A DNA stretch of 64,000 nucleotides from Aedes albopictus (taxonomy: Eukaryota > Arthropoda > Insecta > Diptera > Culicidae): assembly GCF_035046485.1 (NCBI RefSeq), contig NC_085138.1:67448580-67512579 (forward strand), written 5' to 3'. The notes beneath the pieces were generated by a model, which was not told where the DNA came from, did no database searches, and saw only the letters and a list, made by a program, of their open reading frames with translations. The translations under genes were made by a program, and so were the position numbers. Positions 10,512 to 20,853 of the stretch are shown here, piece by piece; positions within the stretch are counted from its first letter, which is position 1, and each line of letters opens with the position of its first letter.

Positions 10512-10700
10512 TTTTGTTATATAAGCTTGTTATAATTGTATCAAGATCAGTTATAATTATGTTATGACTAGAGCAATTTTAGTTATATTTTTTGTTATTT
10601 TAACACCTAACCGGCGATTTTTATAACTCATTCTGTTATGAAAAATCTTTGAAATAAATAACTTAATCGGTTATAATTTTGTTATGCCTTTCTGATCGGG

Positions 10701-12405
10701 AAGGCTACGTGCCGCAAGCCGAAATCTGCAGGGATAAGGACGGGTGCCTTCTGACGGACAAACGTGAGGTGATCGAAAGGTGGAAGCAGCACTTCGACGA
10801 GCACCTGAATGGAGAAGAGAATGTAAGCACGGAGAACCAAGGCAGCGGAGGAAATGACTATGTTGGTGCAGCAGAGGACGGGGACGAACCAACTCCCACG
10901 CTGAGGGAAGTTAAGGATGCCATCCACCAGCTCAAAAACAACAAAGCGGCTGGTAAGGACGGTATCGCAGCAGAACTCATCAAGACGGGCCCGGAAAAGC
11001 TGGCCACCTGTCTGCACCAGTTAGTAGTCAAGATCTGGGAAACCGAACAGCTACCGGAGGAGTGGAAGGAAGGGATAATCTGTCCCATCCACAAGAAAGG
11101 CGACAAGTTAATGTGTGAGAACTTTCGAGCGATCACCATTTTGAATGCCGCCTACAAAGAGCTATCCCAGATCATCTTCCGTCGTCTTTCCCCTAGAGTA
11201 AATGAGTTCGTGGGAAGTTACCAAGCCGGTTTCATCGACGGCCGGTCGACAACGGACTAGATCTTCACCGTACGGCAAATCCTCCAGAAATGCCGTGAAT
11301 ACCAGGTCCCAACGCATCACCTGTTCATCGACTTCAAAGCGGCATACAACAGTATCGACCGCACAGAGCTATGGAAAATTATGGACGAGAACAGCTTTCC
11401 CGGGAAGCTAATTAGACTGATAAGAGCAACGGTGGACGGTGTGCAGAACAGCGTAAGGATTTCGGGTGAACTATCCAGTTCATTTGAATCTCGACGGGGA
11501 CTACGACAAGGTGATGGATTTTCCTGCCTACTATTCAACATAGCCCTGGAAGGTGTTATGCGACGAGCCGGGCTCAACAGCCGGGGTACGATCTTCACGA
11601 AATCCAGTCAATTTGTCTGTTTTGCGGATGACATGGATATTATTGCTAGAACATTTGGAACGGTGGCAAAACAGTACACCTGCCTGAAACGTGAACCAGC
11701 AAAGGTCGGACTGGTGGTGAATGCGGCTAAGACAAAGTACATGCTGGTAGGTGGGACTGAGCGAGACAGGACAAGCCTTGGCAGCAATGTTACGATAGAC
11801 GGGGATACTTTCGAGGTGGTAGAGAATTCGTCTACCTCGGTTCCTTGCTAACGGCTGACAATAACGTGAGTCGTGAAATACGAAGGCGCATCATCAGTGA
11901 AAGTCGTGCCTACTATGGGCTCCAGAAGAAACTGCGGTCAAAAAAGATTCACCCTCGCACCAAATGTACCATGTACAAGACGTTAATAAGACCGGTGGTT
12001 CTCTACGGACACGAGACATGGACGATGCTCTAGGAGGACCTGCAAGCACTCGGAGTTTTCGAGCGACGGGTGCTTAGGACGATCTTCGGCGGCGTACAGG
12101 AGAACGGTGTGTGGCGGAGAAGGATGAACCACGAGCTCGCTGCACTTTACGGTGAACCCAGCATCCAGAAGGTGGCTAAAGCCGGAAGGATACGGTAGGC
12201 AGGGCATGTTACAGGAATGCCAGAAAACAACCTTGCAAAGTTGGTGTTTGCTAACCATCCGGTTGGTACAAGAAGGCGTGGAGCGCAGAGAGCACGATGG
12301 GCGGACCAGGTGGAGCGTGATCTGGCGAGTGTTGGGCGTGACCGACGTTGGAGAGCTGCAGCTGCAAATCGAGTATTATGGCGGCGTAATAAGAGATACA
12401 TAAAA
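10701..12405 (+). pseudogene. LINE-A non-LTR retrotransposon, reverse transcriptase part (3' piece)
   Basis: Continuation of the copy interrupted at 7485. Visible blocks are NNKAAGKDGIAAELI, the FIDFKAAYNSID motif A region, RQGDG, the catalytic FADD at 11621-11632, and a C-terminal segment RRRMNHELAALYGEP. The reading is broken by an in-frame TAG at 11258-11260 (just after GRSTTD), a one-base deletion near 11830, and further TAG codons at 12031-12033 and 12196-12198. The element encodes the enzyme for target-primed reverse transcription, but this copy is dead. The second copy is on the minus strand at 17604-19268, and a linker fragment lies at 34690-34900. Confidence 0.9.
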
Positions 12406-13111
12406 TAACAAAAACGAATACCCTAATTTTGTATGATTAACAATAGCAATATATCTAATAGAACAGCATAGCAATAAGAATTTTAGGTATTAGAGCACAT
12501 ATTGCTTTTTCTGTGGTGTTAGTAAGGTTTCCCCTTCTGCTCGAATTCTGAGATCTTTCTGAGATCTTTCTGAGATTTCCCCTGGAGATTTGGAAATGTT
12601 TCTGGAATTCCTTTAGATAATGCGTGCCTCCAGAAGTCCCTTTTCAAATCCATCAAGGAGTTTCTATTGGAATTTATTAAGAAGCTCCTCCTGAAATTTA
12701 TCATGAAGCCTCTACTGTTTTTTTACGCAGAGAAGCTATAGAAGGACGGATTACTTAAGGATGGACTTACAGGGTTGTTCCATAAACTTCCTTCAAGGTT
12801 TCTTAAAGTGTTAATTCTGAAATTCCTCAAGAAGCTGTTTCTGAGGATTCTCAGAATGTTCCAGAAATGGATCTGTGATTTTTAAAAGGAATTTTTTGTG
12901 AGGTTTCCGCAAAGTGTTTCTTCTGATTGTGAAATTTGTCTAGTTTCTTATGCATTTTTGATGCATTTCTTATGCATTTTTGATTTCCCCTAGAACTCAT
13001 TTGAATATTTTTCCTGAACTACTAAGATTGTTCGAATAGTTCCTTCTGAGGTCCCTCTACTTTTCATATGGAATTTCTCATAGAGTCGCTTATGATTTCT
13101 GTTCAGGAATA
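12406..13111 (+). repeat. Strongly decayed 12-bp satellite
   Basis: From about 12520 to 13110 the sequence shows scattered GAATTCCT, TTTCCTCTGGAGA and similar words without fixed phase. The first 110 bp are AT-rich with no assignment. No gene. Confidence 0.55.
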
Positions 13112-13113
13112 TA

Positions 13114-14337
13114 CAGGGGATACTCAAAATAACTGGAACAGGTAAAATTTCCACTTTTCAAAAAACGTTGAACTAGCTGTTACTTTTCGAAAATGGCATC
13201 GAATATTTTCAAATTTTTACTGTGGGTCCATCAACTAGTTATGTATCAGTGATCGAATTTTTGAAAAAGATCGGGCTTTTCTATATGAAGTTAGAAAGAT
13301 TCTAGAAAAAGGTATAATTATCCGACAGCCAACTTCACGCTAAAACTGCTCAGCACTAAAATGTGTAAGACCTACTCATAAGTGCATAATTTCCAGACCA
13401 CACAAAAATGTGTGACAGTTACACATTCTCAAAAAACAGCTCGTACACTCGTCTAGATGCGAAATGTTGATTTTTTTTTGTCTTCCAAGGTCACTAGTAA
13501 ACCTAGCTAGATTGGCGTACAGAAATTTTTGCGAATTTAACGATTTTTCGGACACTGGAGCTGATTTTGTAAATGTGCAAGGGTTACACATTTTTGGTGT
13601 GGTCTGGAAATTATGCACTTTAGTGCTGAGCGGCGTTAGCGTGTTTGAGCTGTTATATCTTCGGATTCAACCAACCGAATGCAATAAAATTTTGATCATT
13701 TATGACTAATATAATGAGCTACTAAAAACTTTTGACTAAACTTAAAAATCTTTACATGAAAGAAAATTAAAACGATTAGATTATTTTTCTAATATAACAC
13801 CAATTTGTCCGAAACTTCAACATCGTTTTAAAATTCGAGATAGTAATTATAGTTCATTTAAATTCCCTCTAATTGACTTGAATATGTTTATGTTTCGAGG
13901 GAAAGCAATCAAATTGCCTGCATTAAATTGAAAAAGCAATGAGATGCACATGAAAAATAGATAAATTCCCTAAAAAACATAGAATAAATGAAATCGCTAT
14001 AACTTATTTTTCTAATATATAATTTCAAATTAGGTCAAATGTTTTTCAAAGCTCATTATATTGATCATAAGTGATCAAAATTTCATTGCATTCGGTTCAT
14101 TGATTCCGGAGATATAACACTCAAAGTTGGCTATCGGATAATTATACCTTTTTCTTTATAGCTTCATGTAGAAAAGTCCGATCTTTTCCTAAATTGTACC
14201 ACTGATACACAACTAGTTGATGAACTCACAGTAAAAATTTCAGAATATTTGATACTTTTTACGAAAAGTTACATCTTGTTGAACATATTTGGAGAAGTGA
14301 AAATTTTACCTATCCCAGTTATTTTGAGTATCCCCTG
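13114..14337. mobile_element. Long-TIR MITE with TA target site (mariner/Tc1-like), 1.2 kb
   Basis: The ends CAGGGGATACTCAAAATAAC and its complement are flanked by TA on both sides (13112-13113, 14338-14339). The arms stay complementary for over 200 bp, and again at 13644-13740 against 14035-14110, so the element was originally close to a full palindrome. The left arm is interrupted by a second MITE at 13336-13643. No transposase is visible. The TA target and CAGGG start suggest the mariner/Tc1 superfamily. Confidence 0.85.
13336..13643. mobile_element. 308-bp palindromic MITE nested in the 13114-14337 MITE
   Basis: The ends CACGCTAA and TTAGCGTG are inverted, and the arms continue through CTGAGC/GCTCAG, TTAGTGC and the CCAGACCACAC block. 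Comparison with the opposite arm of the host MITE shows it is an insertion, with a short (about 2-bp TT) duplication. No coding capacity. Confidence 0.8.
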
Positions 14338-14339
14338 TA

Positions 14340-14560
14340 TTTCTTTTGAGACTTTTAAAGAGGTTTTTTGAGTTTGTCCTGAACGTTTCTTTAAGATTCC
14401 TCAAATAGACGCTACTTATGTTCTTCCTGATGTTTCATCGAACATTTTTTTTTTCTTCAGAAATCTCTTATACGATTGTTCCCCAAGAATTCTTTCAGTT
14501 GAAACTTCTAAGATTCCAGAAGAAAATTCAGGTAGAATAAGGTATACATTAATGCTCCAG
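14340..14560 (+). repeat. Short decayed 12-bp satellite remnant
   Basis: Weak TTCCTC and AAGATTCC words continue from the tract broken at 13112. No other content recognised. Confidence 0.4.
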
Positions 14561-15329
14561 ATCCACATTTAACCCAGTTCCCCCACACTCTCCGTGGTAT
14601 GCCTCAAGTTCGTGCTTCCTGATAAAGCCTACTCAAAAAAGCTCCGTCACAGTCACAAAACTGACACAGAATCGAGTGACGAAAGACATCGCGTCGTCGA
14701 ACGAACGCTCGCTCGCCCGGATGATGTTGCAGGATGATGATAATGTCGTGGGTGGAAAGGATGTGAGGAATCGACAAAAATAAACACTGCCGCTGGCATA
14801 TTTTTCCGATGATGATGGCATCATGCAGAAAAAAGGCAAACCATCTGCCGATGTAGGTACTTACCGGGCTGGGTTGGGTCGGGCCGAGGCAAGACGTCGT
14901 CGCGCGTCGTAGTCCTCGTGTGATGATGATCGAACCAAACGGGACCGCCACCCGTGCCTCGGGCTGTCTCTGTCGGTTGTGTGCAAAAATGGAGCATTCA
15001 TCATCATTTTGCACATCCGAGAAGATTCTCACCCCATTTTGAATAGACATATACCTACCACCAGAGATAGATCGAGTTCTGTGGGTTTGCGGGTCAGGAG
15101 ATGACGGTGGGACTGGCCATGTCATCAACTTTAAGACGATTATTTTCGCTGATGCAGAAATCTACCCGGGTCTTGGCTGGGGCCCGTTTGTTCTCCTCGT
15201 CCGCACATGGATGTCAGCTGGACCGTGGCGAGGCTAGACTTCGCTGGAAGAACGCCTCCCTCCCGCGTCTTGGGTTGTTTGCTTTTCGGGGCGGGAGGTA
15301 CTACAGTTGCGGCGTGAATAGTCCGAGGT
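14561..15329. other. Low-copy-looking block; open minus-strand frame 14604-15128 unassigned
   Basis: GC content rises and repeats stop. A 174-codon minus-strand frame spans 14604-15128 with no domain I recognise. On the minus strand a good splice-donor-like word CCCGGTAAGT lies at about 14860-14869, so part of it could be an exon of a host gene, but there is no supporting acceptor or homology. Treat as undetermined. Confidence 0.3.
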
Positions 15330-15506
15330 GGAGCGGACCTGGTTGGATGGTTAGAACACTTGACTATCACGCCGAGGACCTGGGATCGAATCCCACTCCC
15401 GACAAACTCACAAAATGTGGGTTCTTCCTTCGGAAGGGAAGTAAAGCGTGGGTCCCGAGATGAACTAGCCTGGGGCTAAAAATCTCGTTAATACAGATAA
15501 AAAAAA
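15330..15506 (+). mobile_element. tRNA-derived SINE ('SINE-B') copy 1
   Basis: The head reads as a tRNA: GGATGGTTAGAACACTTGAC with an A-box-like word, then B box GGATCGAATCCCA. The body contains CTTCCTTCGGAAGGGAAGTA and ends in ATACAGAT plus an A run. It is flanked by the exact 13-bp repeat AATAGTCCGAGGT (15317-15329 and 15507-15519). Other copies are at 52579-52761 (minus) and 56555-56735. Confidence 0.9.
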
Positions 15507-15519
15507 AATAGTCCGAGGT

Positions 15520-15983
15520 TTGAATTGGATGACTTCCTGCCAACGGCCAAAGTAAAACGGTCGTCTGAAAAGTGATATTGTTAACGCGCAAACACCCTCC
15601 CTTTCCACCATTCCACCTAATGTACTTACGGGACTGGCTTTCAGATCCAAGATGGTCATAAATTTTGCCCTAAAATAGCTTGTCAACTTGAATTACGTGG
15701 GTATTATAAAGAAAGTCCTCTCACAACAAGCACACCAGCAATCGCACATTTCCGCAGCTTCCTGTACACACGGCTGCTAACGTCTTCATAATGACTGGCT
15801 CCCACCACCCCCCCTGAGCTTCCGTCATCACATCCGATGATGAGTGGATATTAACATAATAGCTGACGCACTGCCGAGATGATGCCGTTTTGCGTTTGGT
15901 TGTGTGTGCTGCTGCTGCTGCTGCCAATGAAGATGATGCCCACAACCGACGGACGACCGAGACTTGAGAAAGCCGGCAGCTTA
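15520..15983. other. Low-copy-looking sequence, no gene supported
   Basis: Includes a CTG run at 15909-15923 and unassigned minus-strand ORFs. It has no TE signature until the MITE at 15984. Confidence 0.4.
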
Positions 15984-16165
15984 GGGGCTGTCCATAAACC
16001 ACGTGGTCATTTTTTTGGGACTTCTCAACCCCCCACCCCCCCCCCCCCCTGCGTGGTCATTAGTCCATACAAATTATTTTATTCGTCCATACAAAATGGT
16101 CATTGGCCGAACCCCGCCCCCCCCCCCCCCCCCCCCTCATGACCACGTGGTTTATGGACAGCCCC
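15984..16165. mobile_element. PIF/Harbinger-like MITE, 182 bp
   Basis: TIRs GGGGCTGTCCATAAACCACG and complement, with further pairing to GTGGTCAT. Flanked by TTA at 15981-15983 and 16166-16168, the 3-bp duplication expected of PIF/Harbinger. The interior has two C runs (around 16040 and 16120). A second Harbinger-like MITE is at 20702-20850. Confidence 0.87.
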
Positions 16166-16805
16166 TTAGTCAAGTAGGACTGCTGGCTGGTTGTACCGCC
16201 ATACAAGTGTAGGATACGGAAAGGAGCCGTCTCAATGGCGCTTGCCAATCCAAACAACTATTTGTTTTCGTGCTCGCTGGGTGGTTGCGTTGCTGGCTTG
16301 CTGCTACCGCGCCACGCTCCTCAGCTTTGCAAGCGACTTGACGAAGTGGATAGGTTTACGTACCGCTCGCTCACTGTTCAGTGCGGATAGGGTTCTTCAT
16401 CCATGCAAATTTACGGCGGTCATTGGGAGTAAGGGAAAGTTGCGGAAAGGGTGGATTCATGCCGGATCATTGATAGTTTGTTGGTTTCACAGTGGTACAT
16501 GGCATTGAGCTTGACGTCAGATGAGGTTACTGCAGTTGCGGACGAAATTCAAAGAAATACTTCGGTGTCCTCAAGCAATACAAACAGTTCATGGAAGCAT
16601 AATGACGAAAACAGTGACCGGTTGTACTTTGTAGCGATAAATAACAAATAGAGTCTTGTACTAATAAATACTTCAAACGATATATGTACGCTGATGAATC
16701 TAACACTCATGTAGCTGTTTATGATCAAACAGTGAGATATTAGTATAACTTCAAGCAACATTTTGGATACCACTTCGTTCCGAAGAGATTCTGCAATCCT
16801 TACCA
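16166..16805. other. Low-copy-looking sequence, no gene supported
   Basis: Mixed composition with short ORFs at 16191-16651 lacking recognisable motifs. No tandem or inverted repeats noticed. Confidence 0.35.
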
Positions 16806-17225
16806 TTTACTTGATGTTCGATACTTGATGGGCTACAACTCGTAGCGAGGAGTCTACGCCGAATGCAGCAGCCACTGCACTGGTTTCGATTCTGGGCCAA
16901 TCGCTTCCAGTCCCATTGACATTTAGAGTACTTCACAACTGCAAAAATCCAACGAGCACGCGGCCGGCAACGAAAACATTGGCCGCAGTTCCTTCCTGAT
17001 TCTCTGCTGAATACAGTTTCAGCTTATCGTTCCTTCGGCATACGAGCCACGTATCTAGCCCACCACAGCCTGCCGTGTTTTATTAGCTTTATCCTTCTCT
17101 CTATGTGCTTGGTACGATTCGTAGAACATACAACGCCGTCAGATGCCGTCCTCCTGTTAATCGCCGAGTGTTGTTCGCAGCACTCCACTTTCAAAGGTTC
17201 CCGACTCCGAGGCTGTCCGATCAAC
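16806..17225 (-). pseudogene. Decayed C-terminal fragment of a non-LTR retrotransposon
   Basis: Minus-strand translation gives RLWWARYVARMPKER, then after a break RPRARW and WKRLAQNRNQ. This resembles the tail (RxRWxGHVxRMPxER … GRPRxRWxDxV … W…AxxRxxW) shared by several insect LINE polyproteins. Stops and frame changes interrupt it. The reverse transcriptase core is absent. Confidence 0.6.
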
Positions 17226-17272
17226 TTCTTTCAACGTCTACGATTTATGAGAATAAGGGTATAATGGGCCAC

Positions 17273-17360
17273 TATAGCCACAGCTGAAAAGGAGAAGGTA
17301 TTCAGCATGACCATGCTGAGGGTGACGGGTCTGATCCCGATCGGTTCAGGAACTTTTCGT
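17273..17360 (+). mobile_element. 5' fragment of a Feilai-like SINE
   Basis: Matches the head of the 5585 SINE (ATAGCCACAGCTG, TTCAGCATGACCATGCTGAG, GGGTCTGATCCCGATCGGTT). The body is missing, and the B box is mutated. Confidence 0.75.
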
Positions 17361-17603
17361 GGTATTATTTGTCAGCTTGTATCTGGTTCTGTTGTCAATG
17401 AGTTTTGGATCGAGTAGTGCTCTGACGCTGTTGTTGTCCTTTTGATGTTTCGCAATTAAATCCTTCTTTACTTTATCATAGATCGTAGTGTCCTCTACCA
17501 GAAGCTGCCTATTTTCATGCTGTTGTCACGTAAGTCCATTATCAATCGAGTTAATAATTGGTAAAGTCCCAAAATTGTGTAGTTCATTCATTTTTCATTT
17601 CAA
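17361..17603. other. No feature recognised
   Basis: AT-rich spacer between the SINE fragment and the end of the LINE-A copy. It may include the LINE 3' untranslated region. Confidence 0.3.
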
Positions 17604-19268
17604 GCTGCAGCTCTCCAGCGTCGGTCACGGCCAACGCTCACCAGATCACGCTCCACCTGATCCACCCATCTGTGCTCCACGCTTTCTTGTACCAACCGGA
17701 TGGTGAGCAAACACCAACTTTGCAGGGTTGTTGTCCAGCATTTTTGCAATATGCTCTGCCCACCGTATCCGTCCAGCTTTAGCCACTATCAGGATGTTGG
17801 GTTCACCGTAGAATGCAGCGAGCTCGTGGTTCATCCTTCTCCGACACACACCGTTCTCCTTCACACCACCATTACTGCCCAGACGCATCCGGTCGTTTTC
17901 GGTTCCACCTACCAGCATGTACTTTGTTTTTGAGGCATTCGCCACTCGTCCGACCTTTCTGGCGAATGTACAGCTCTGCCACCGTTCCAAATGTTCTGAC
18001 GATAATGTTCATGTCATCCGCAAAGCACAAACATTGATCGGATTTTGTGAAAACCGTTCCCCGGCTGCTGAGCCCGGCTTGTTGCATCACACCTTCCACA
18101 GCGATGTTGAAGAGTAGGCATGGGAGTCCGTTACTTCGTCGCAGTCCCCGGCGAGATTCGAATAAACTGGATAGTTCACCCGAAATCCTTACGCTGTTCT
18201 GCACACCGTCCATCGTTGCTCTTATCAGTCTGGTGAGCTTCCCGGGAAAGCCGTTTACGTCCATGATTTTCCATAGCTCTGTGCGGTCAATACTGCCGTA
18301 TGCCGCCTTGAAGTCGATGAAAAGGTGGTGCGTAAGGACCTGGTATTAACGGCATTTCTGGAAGATTTGCCGTACGGTGACGATCTGGTCCGCTGTCGAC
18401 CGCCCGTCGATGAAGCTGGTTTGATAACTTCCCACGAACTCATTCGTTTTAGGTGGCAGTCGACAGAAGATAATCTGGGATAGCACTTTGTAGGCAGCAT
18501 TCAAAATGTGCGCCTTTCTTGTAACCGGGGTAGATTACCCCTTCCTTCCACTTCTCCGTTAGCTGTTCGGTTTTCCAGATCCTGACTATAAACCAGTGCT
18601 GACAGGTGATCAACTTTTCTTGGCCCAAATTTATGAGTTCAGCTGCAATACCATCCTTATTATGTTTTTTTTATTCTTCAATCACTTAACCTGATTTACA
18701 GCTCTTTTGTCCACTAGGGCACTGCGTTGTCACTTTTCTACCCTGTCCATGGTAGGAATGATGAGCACGAGGATGTTGATGTGTTGGTTCTTTTCCAGTC
18801 CGTTTGGGGGTCTATTATGATTTGCCGTTAGCCGATATCCAGGTTTCCGGGTCAGTTGGAGCATATGCTCTCAAGAAGGTCAGCTGCCAGTCGCTCTCGG
18901 GGGGGAAAAGCAACTGACGAAAAATTGCAAGTGCCGGGGCTGGGATCCAACCCATGAACATGTACTTATGAAGTGAACGTGTAGCCACTACGCTACGGGC
19001 TCCGGCCGATACCATCCTTATCAGCTGCTTTGTTGGTTTTGAGCTGCTGAATGGCATCCTTACCTTCCCTCAGCGGGGAAGTTGGTTCATTTCCATCCTC
19101 AGCTGCACTGACATAGTCGTTTCTTTCATTGCCGTGGTCTCCCGTGCCTACGTTCTCTTTGCCATTCAGGTGCTGATCGAAGTGCTGCTTCCACCTTTCG
19201 ATCACTTCTCGTCCGTCCGTCAAGAGGTTTATGTTCTTATCCCTGCATATTTCGGCACTCGGCAAGCC
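17604..19268 (-). pseudogene. LINE-A non-LTR retrotransposon, second copy (minus strand), interrupted by a SINE
   Basis: Minus-strand order follows the 10701-12405 copy: AEICRDKN…REVIERWKQHFD near 19250-19160, a damaged stretch, FIDFKAAYGSIDRTELW near 18320, ISGELSS, CFADDMNII near 18020, KYMLVGGTEN near 17910, RRRMNHELAAFYGEP and the tail RGAQ…RVWRDL-like region to about 17604. FADD is intact but frameshifts and stops are present. Compared with the plus-strand copy, about 90 codons are deleted between LGSN and KENGV (near 17870). 5' truncated at about 19268. A 348-bp SINE sits inside at 18661-19008. Confidence 0.87.
18661..19008 (-). mobile_element. tRNA-derived SINE inserted in the minus-strand LINE-A
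   Basis: The exact 13-bp duplication ATACCATCCTTAT flanks it (18648-18660, 19009-19021). On the minus strand it starts with GCCGGAGCCCGTAGCGTAGTGG, minus the last bases an A-box-like region, has a degenerate B box (GGTTGGATCCC) and ends in an A-rich tail. The insertion post-dates the LINE copy. Family not named. Confidence 0.85.
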
Positions 19269-19955
19269 TCGTTGGATAAATGTACGACTCGTGCTGAAAA
19301 AATCAACTTTTTGCAACTCGTTACATAAATAACTATGAAACTGAGGATATAGAACTTTGCTGTCTTCGTAAAAAATGTTTCATATTAAATGCACTAAAAC
19401 TGCAAATGAGTAAAAAGTTACCGAAAGAAAAGTTTTTTTTCGGGTATCACCCTAATTTTTTTTCTTCGAAAAATAATATCCCCGAAACCATAAGAGACAG
19501 CAATATGGTTTCTGGGCAAAGTTGTTTAGATTTAAGTGTTTCTAAGCTTTGAAGAACATTTCATTGCTCTATACAGAAGCAATGAAAAATTTACATTGTG
19601 GTCTTGATCACCATTTGAACCACCCTAATTTCACATTATTGGAAAAACTTTCCCGAAAACAGCATATAAATAAAACTAATAGTTTAGGCGTATATATTTT
19701 TTCCACTGAATTCGGCCCACAGACCATTGTGAACTGGCATGGCAATTATTTCGTCTCTCCAAACTTTATGGTGTTCAGGAGTTTCTTGGTTGACAGTGAA
19801 GTCTCAATTACAAACATTCCCATTTCTCCTTAATAGAGGACTCAATTTGTAACAACTTCGTCGAAGGCAGTTTTCTGTTTTATTGAATGTGTGAATTTAT
19901 ACAGCTGTTTTTATGTTGGGATCATATATGACCACTCCGGTTCCAAAGGATTAAT
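19269..19955. other. AT-rich sequence without assigned feature
   Basis: Unassigned ORF at 19549-19833 has no motif. Several A/T runs (19430-19470). It could be decayed TE. Confidence 0.35.
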
Positions 19956-20698
19956 CTACCAGTTTCTTTCATAATCCCTCCAGTGCACTGCAGTGGTTAT
20001 TTCAGAAATTCTTCCATGAATTTTTCCAGAAATTCCTCCAGGAGTTATTCAGATAGTACACTGGATTTTTTTTCCAGAAATTTCTCCAAAAATCCCTTCA
20101 GATAGTCTTCATGGATTTCTGAAGAAATCAAATTGGAGATTCGTTCGAAAAATCTTTCAAGGATTCCGTCAATGTTGGATTGCTGAAAAAAAATCCATGT
20201 ATTTCTCGAAAGATAAAACTTTCTGAAATTGTTTCAACTATTCCTGCTGAGGTTTCTTCAAAAATTCGTAGAGAATTTTGCGAATTTCAGAATTTCCCAA
20301 TCCGAAATCTTTTACAAACTCCTTCTGGAATTCTTTCAGGAATTTCCACAATGATAAAATTGAAAATTTTCGCAACAATGTCTCAAAAAATTTCTCCAGG
20401 GCTTCCTCCAGATTTACCTGTAGGAATTTCTTCAAAGGTTCTTGCATGATTTATTTCAGGGATTTTAAATGACGTTTATTCATAGATTACTTCAGCAATA
20501 CGTCCGAGCATTCCTTTATGTATTTTCTTTGAAGTTCCTCAGGCATTTCCTTCAAGGATAACAGTATACGTATTCTTTTCAAGAATTCAATCAGACATGT
20601 ATGTAGAAGTCTCTAAAAAGAATTCCTGAACAATTTTGCATGAGATTTTTTTACGGAACTTTACAGAGATTCTTCAAGTGTTTTCTCAGACGTTTCTC
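19956..20698 (+). repeat. Decayed 12-bp satellite
   Basis: Units such as AATTCCTCCAGGAGTT and AATTTCTCCAG remain visible, with many substitutions. A MITE at 20702 interrupts it, and a remnant continues to about 20960. Confidence 0.75.
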
Positions 20699-20701
20699 TA
20701 A

Positions 20702-20850
20702 GGGGCCGTCCATTAAGTACGTAACGGTCCTAGGGGGGAGGGAGGGATTTGTGAAAACGTGACAAGCAACGCATTAAGTATAGGAAAAACCCGTACAAAG
20801 GGGGGTCGAAAATTCCTAATTTTAGCGTGACGTACTTAATGGATGTTCCC
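20702..20850. mobile_element. PIF/Harbinger-like MITE, 149 bp
   Basis: TIRs contain TCCATTAAGTACGT and its complement, with GGGGCCG at the left end and GTTCCC at the right. TAA flanks both sides (20699-20701, 20851-20853). No coding capacity. Confidence 0.82.
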
Positions 20851-20853
20851 TAA

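Larger units (their letters stand above)
7486..10700. mobile_element. 3.2-kb TIR element, CCCGAKCAGA family, inserted in LINE-A
   Basis: The ends are inverted: CCCGATCAGAAAGGCATAAC from 7486 and its complement ending at 10700, with more than 20 matching bases. The host LINE reading (…RK|GY…) is restored by removing the element and one copy of a 2-bp duplication AA (7484-7485, 10701-10702). Both subterminal zones are rich in ATAAC/GTTAT words. I see no transposase ORF. The interior holds decayed 12-mers, a CRE/TATA-like block, a tRNA-like head and a Helitron. A second member of the family lies at 41747-42992. Confidence 0.8.
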
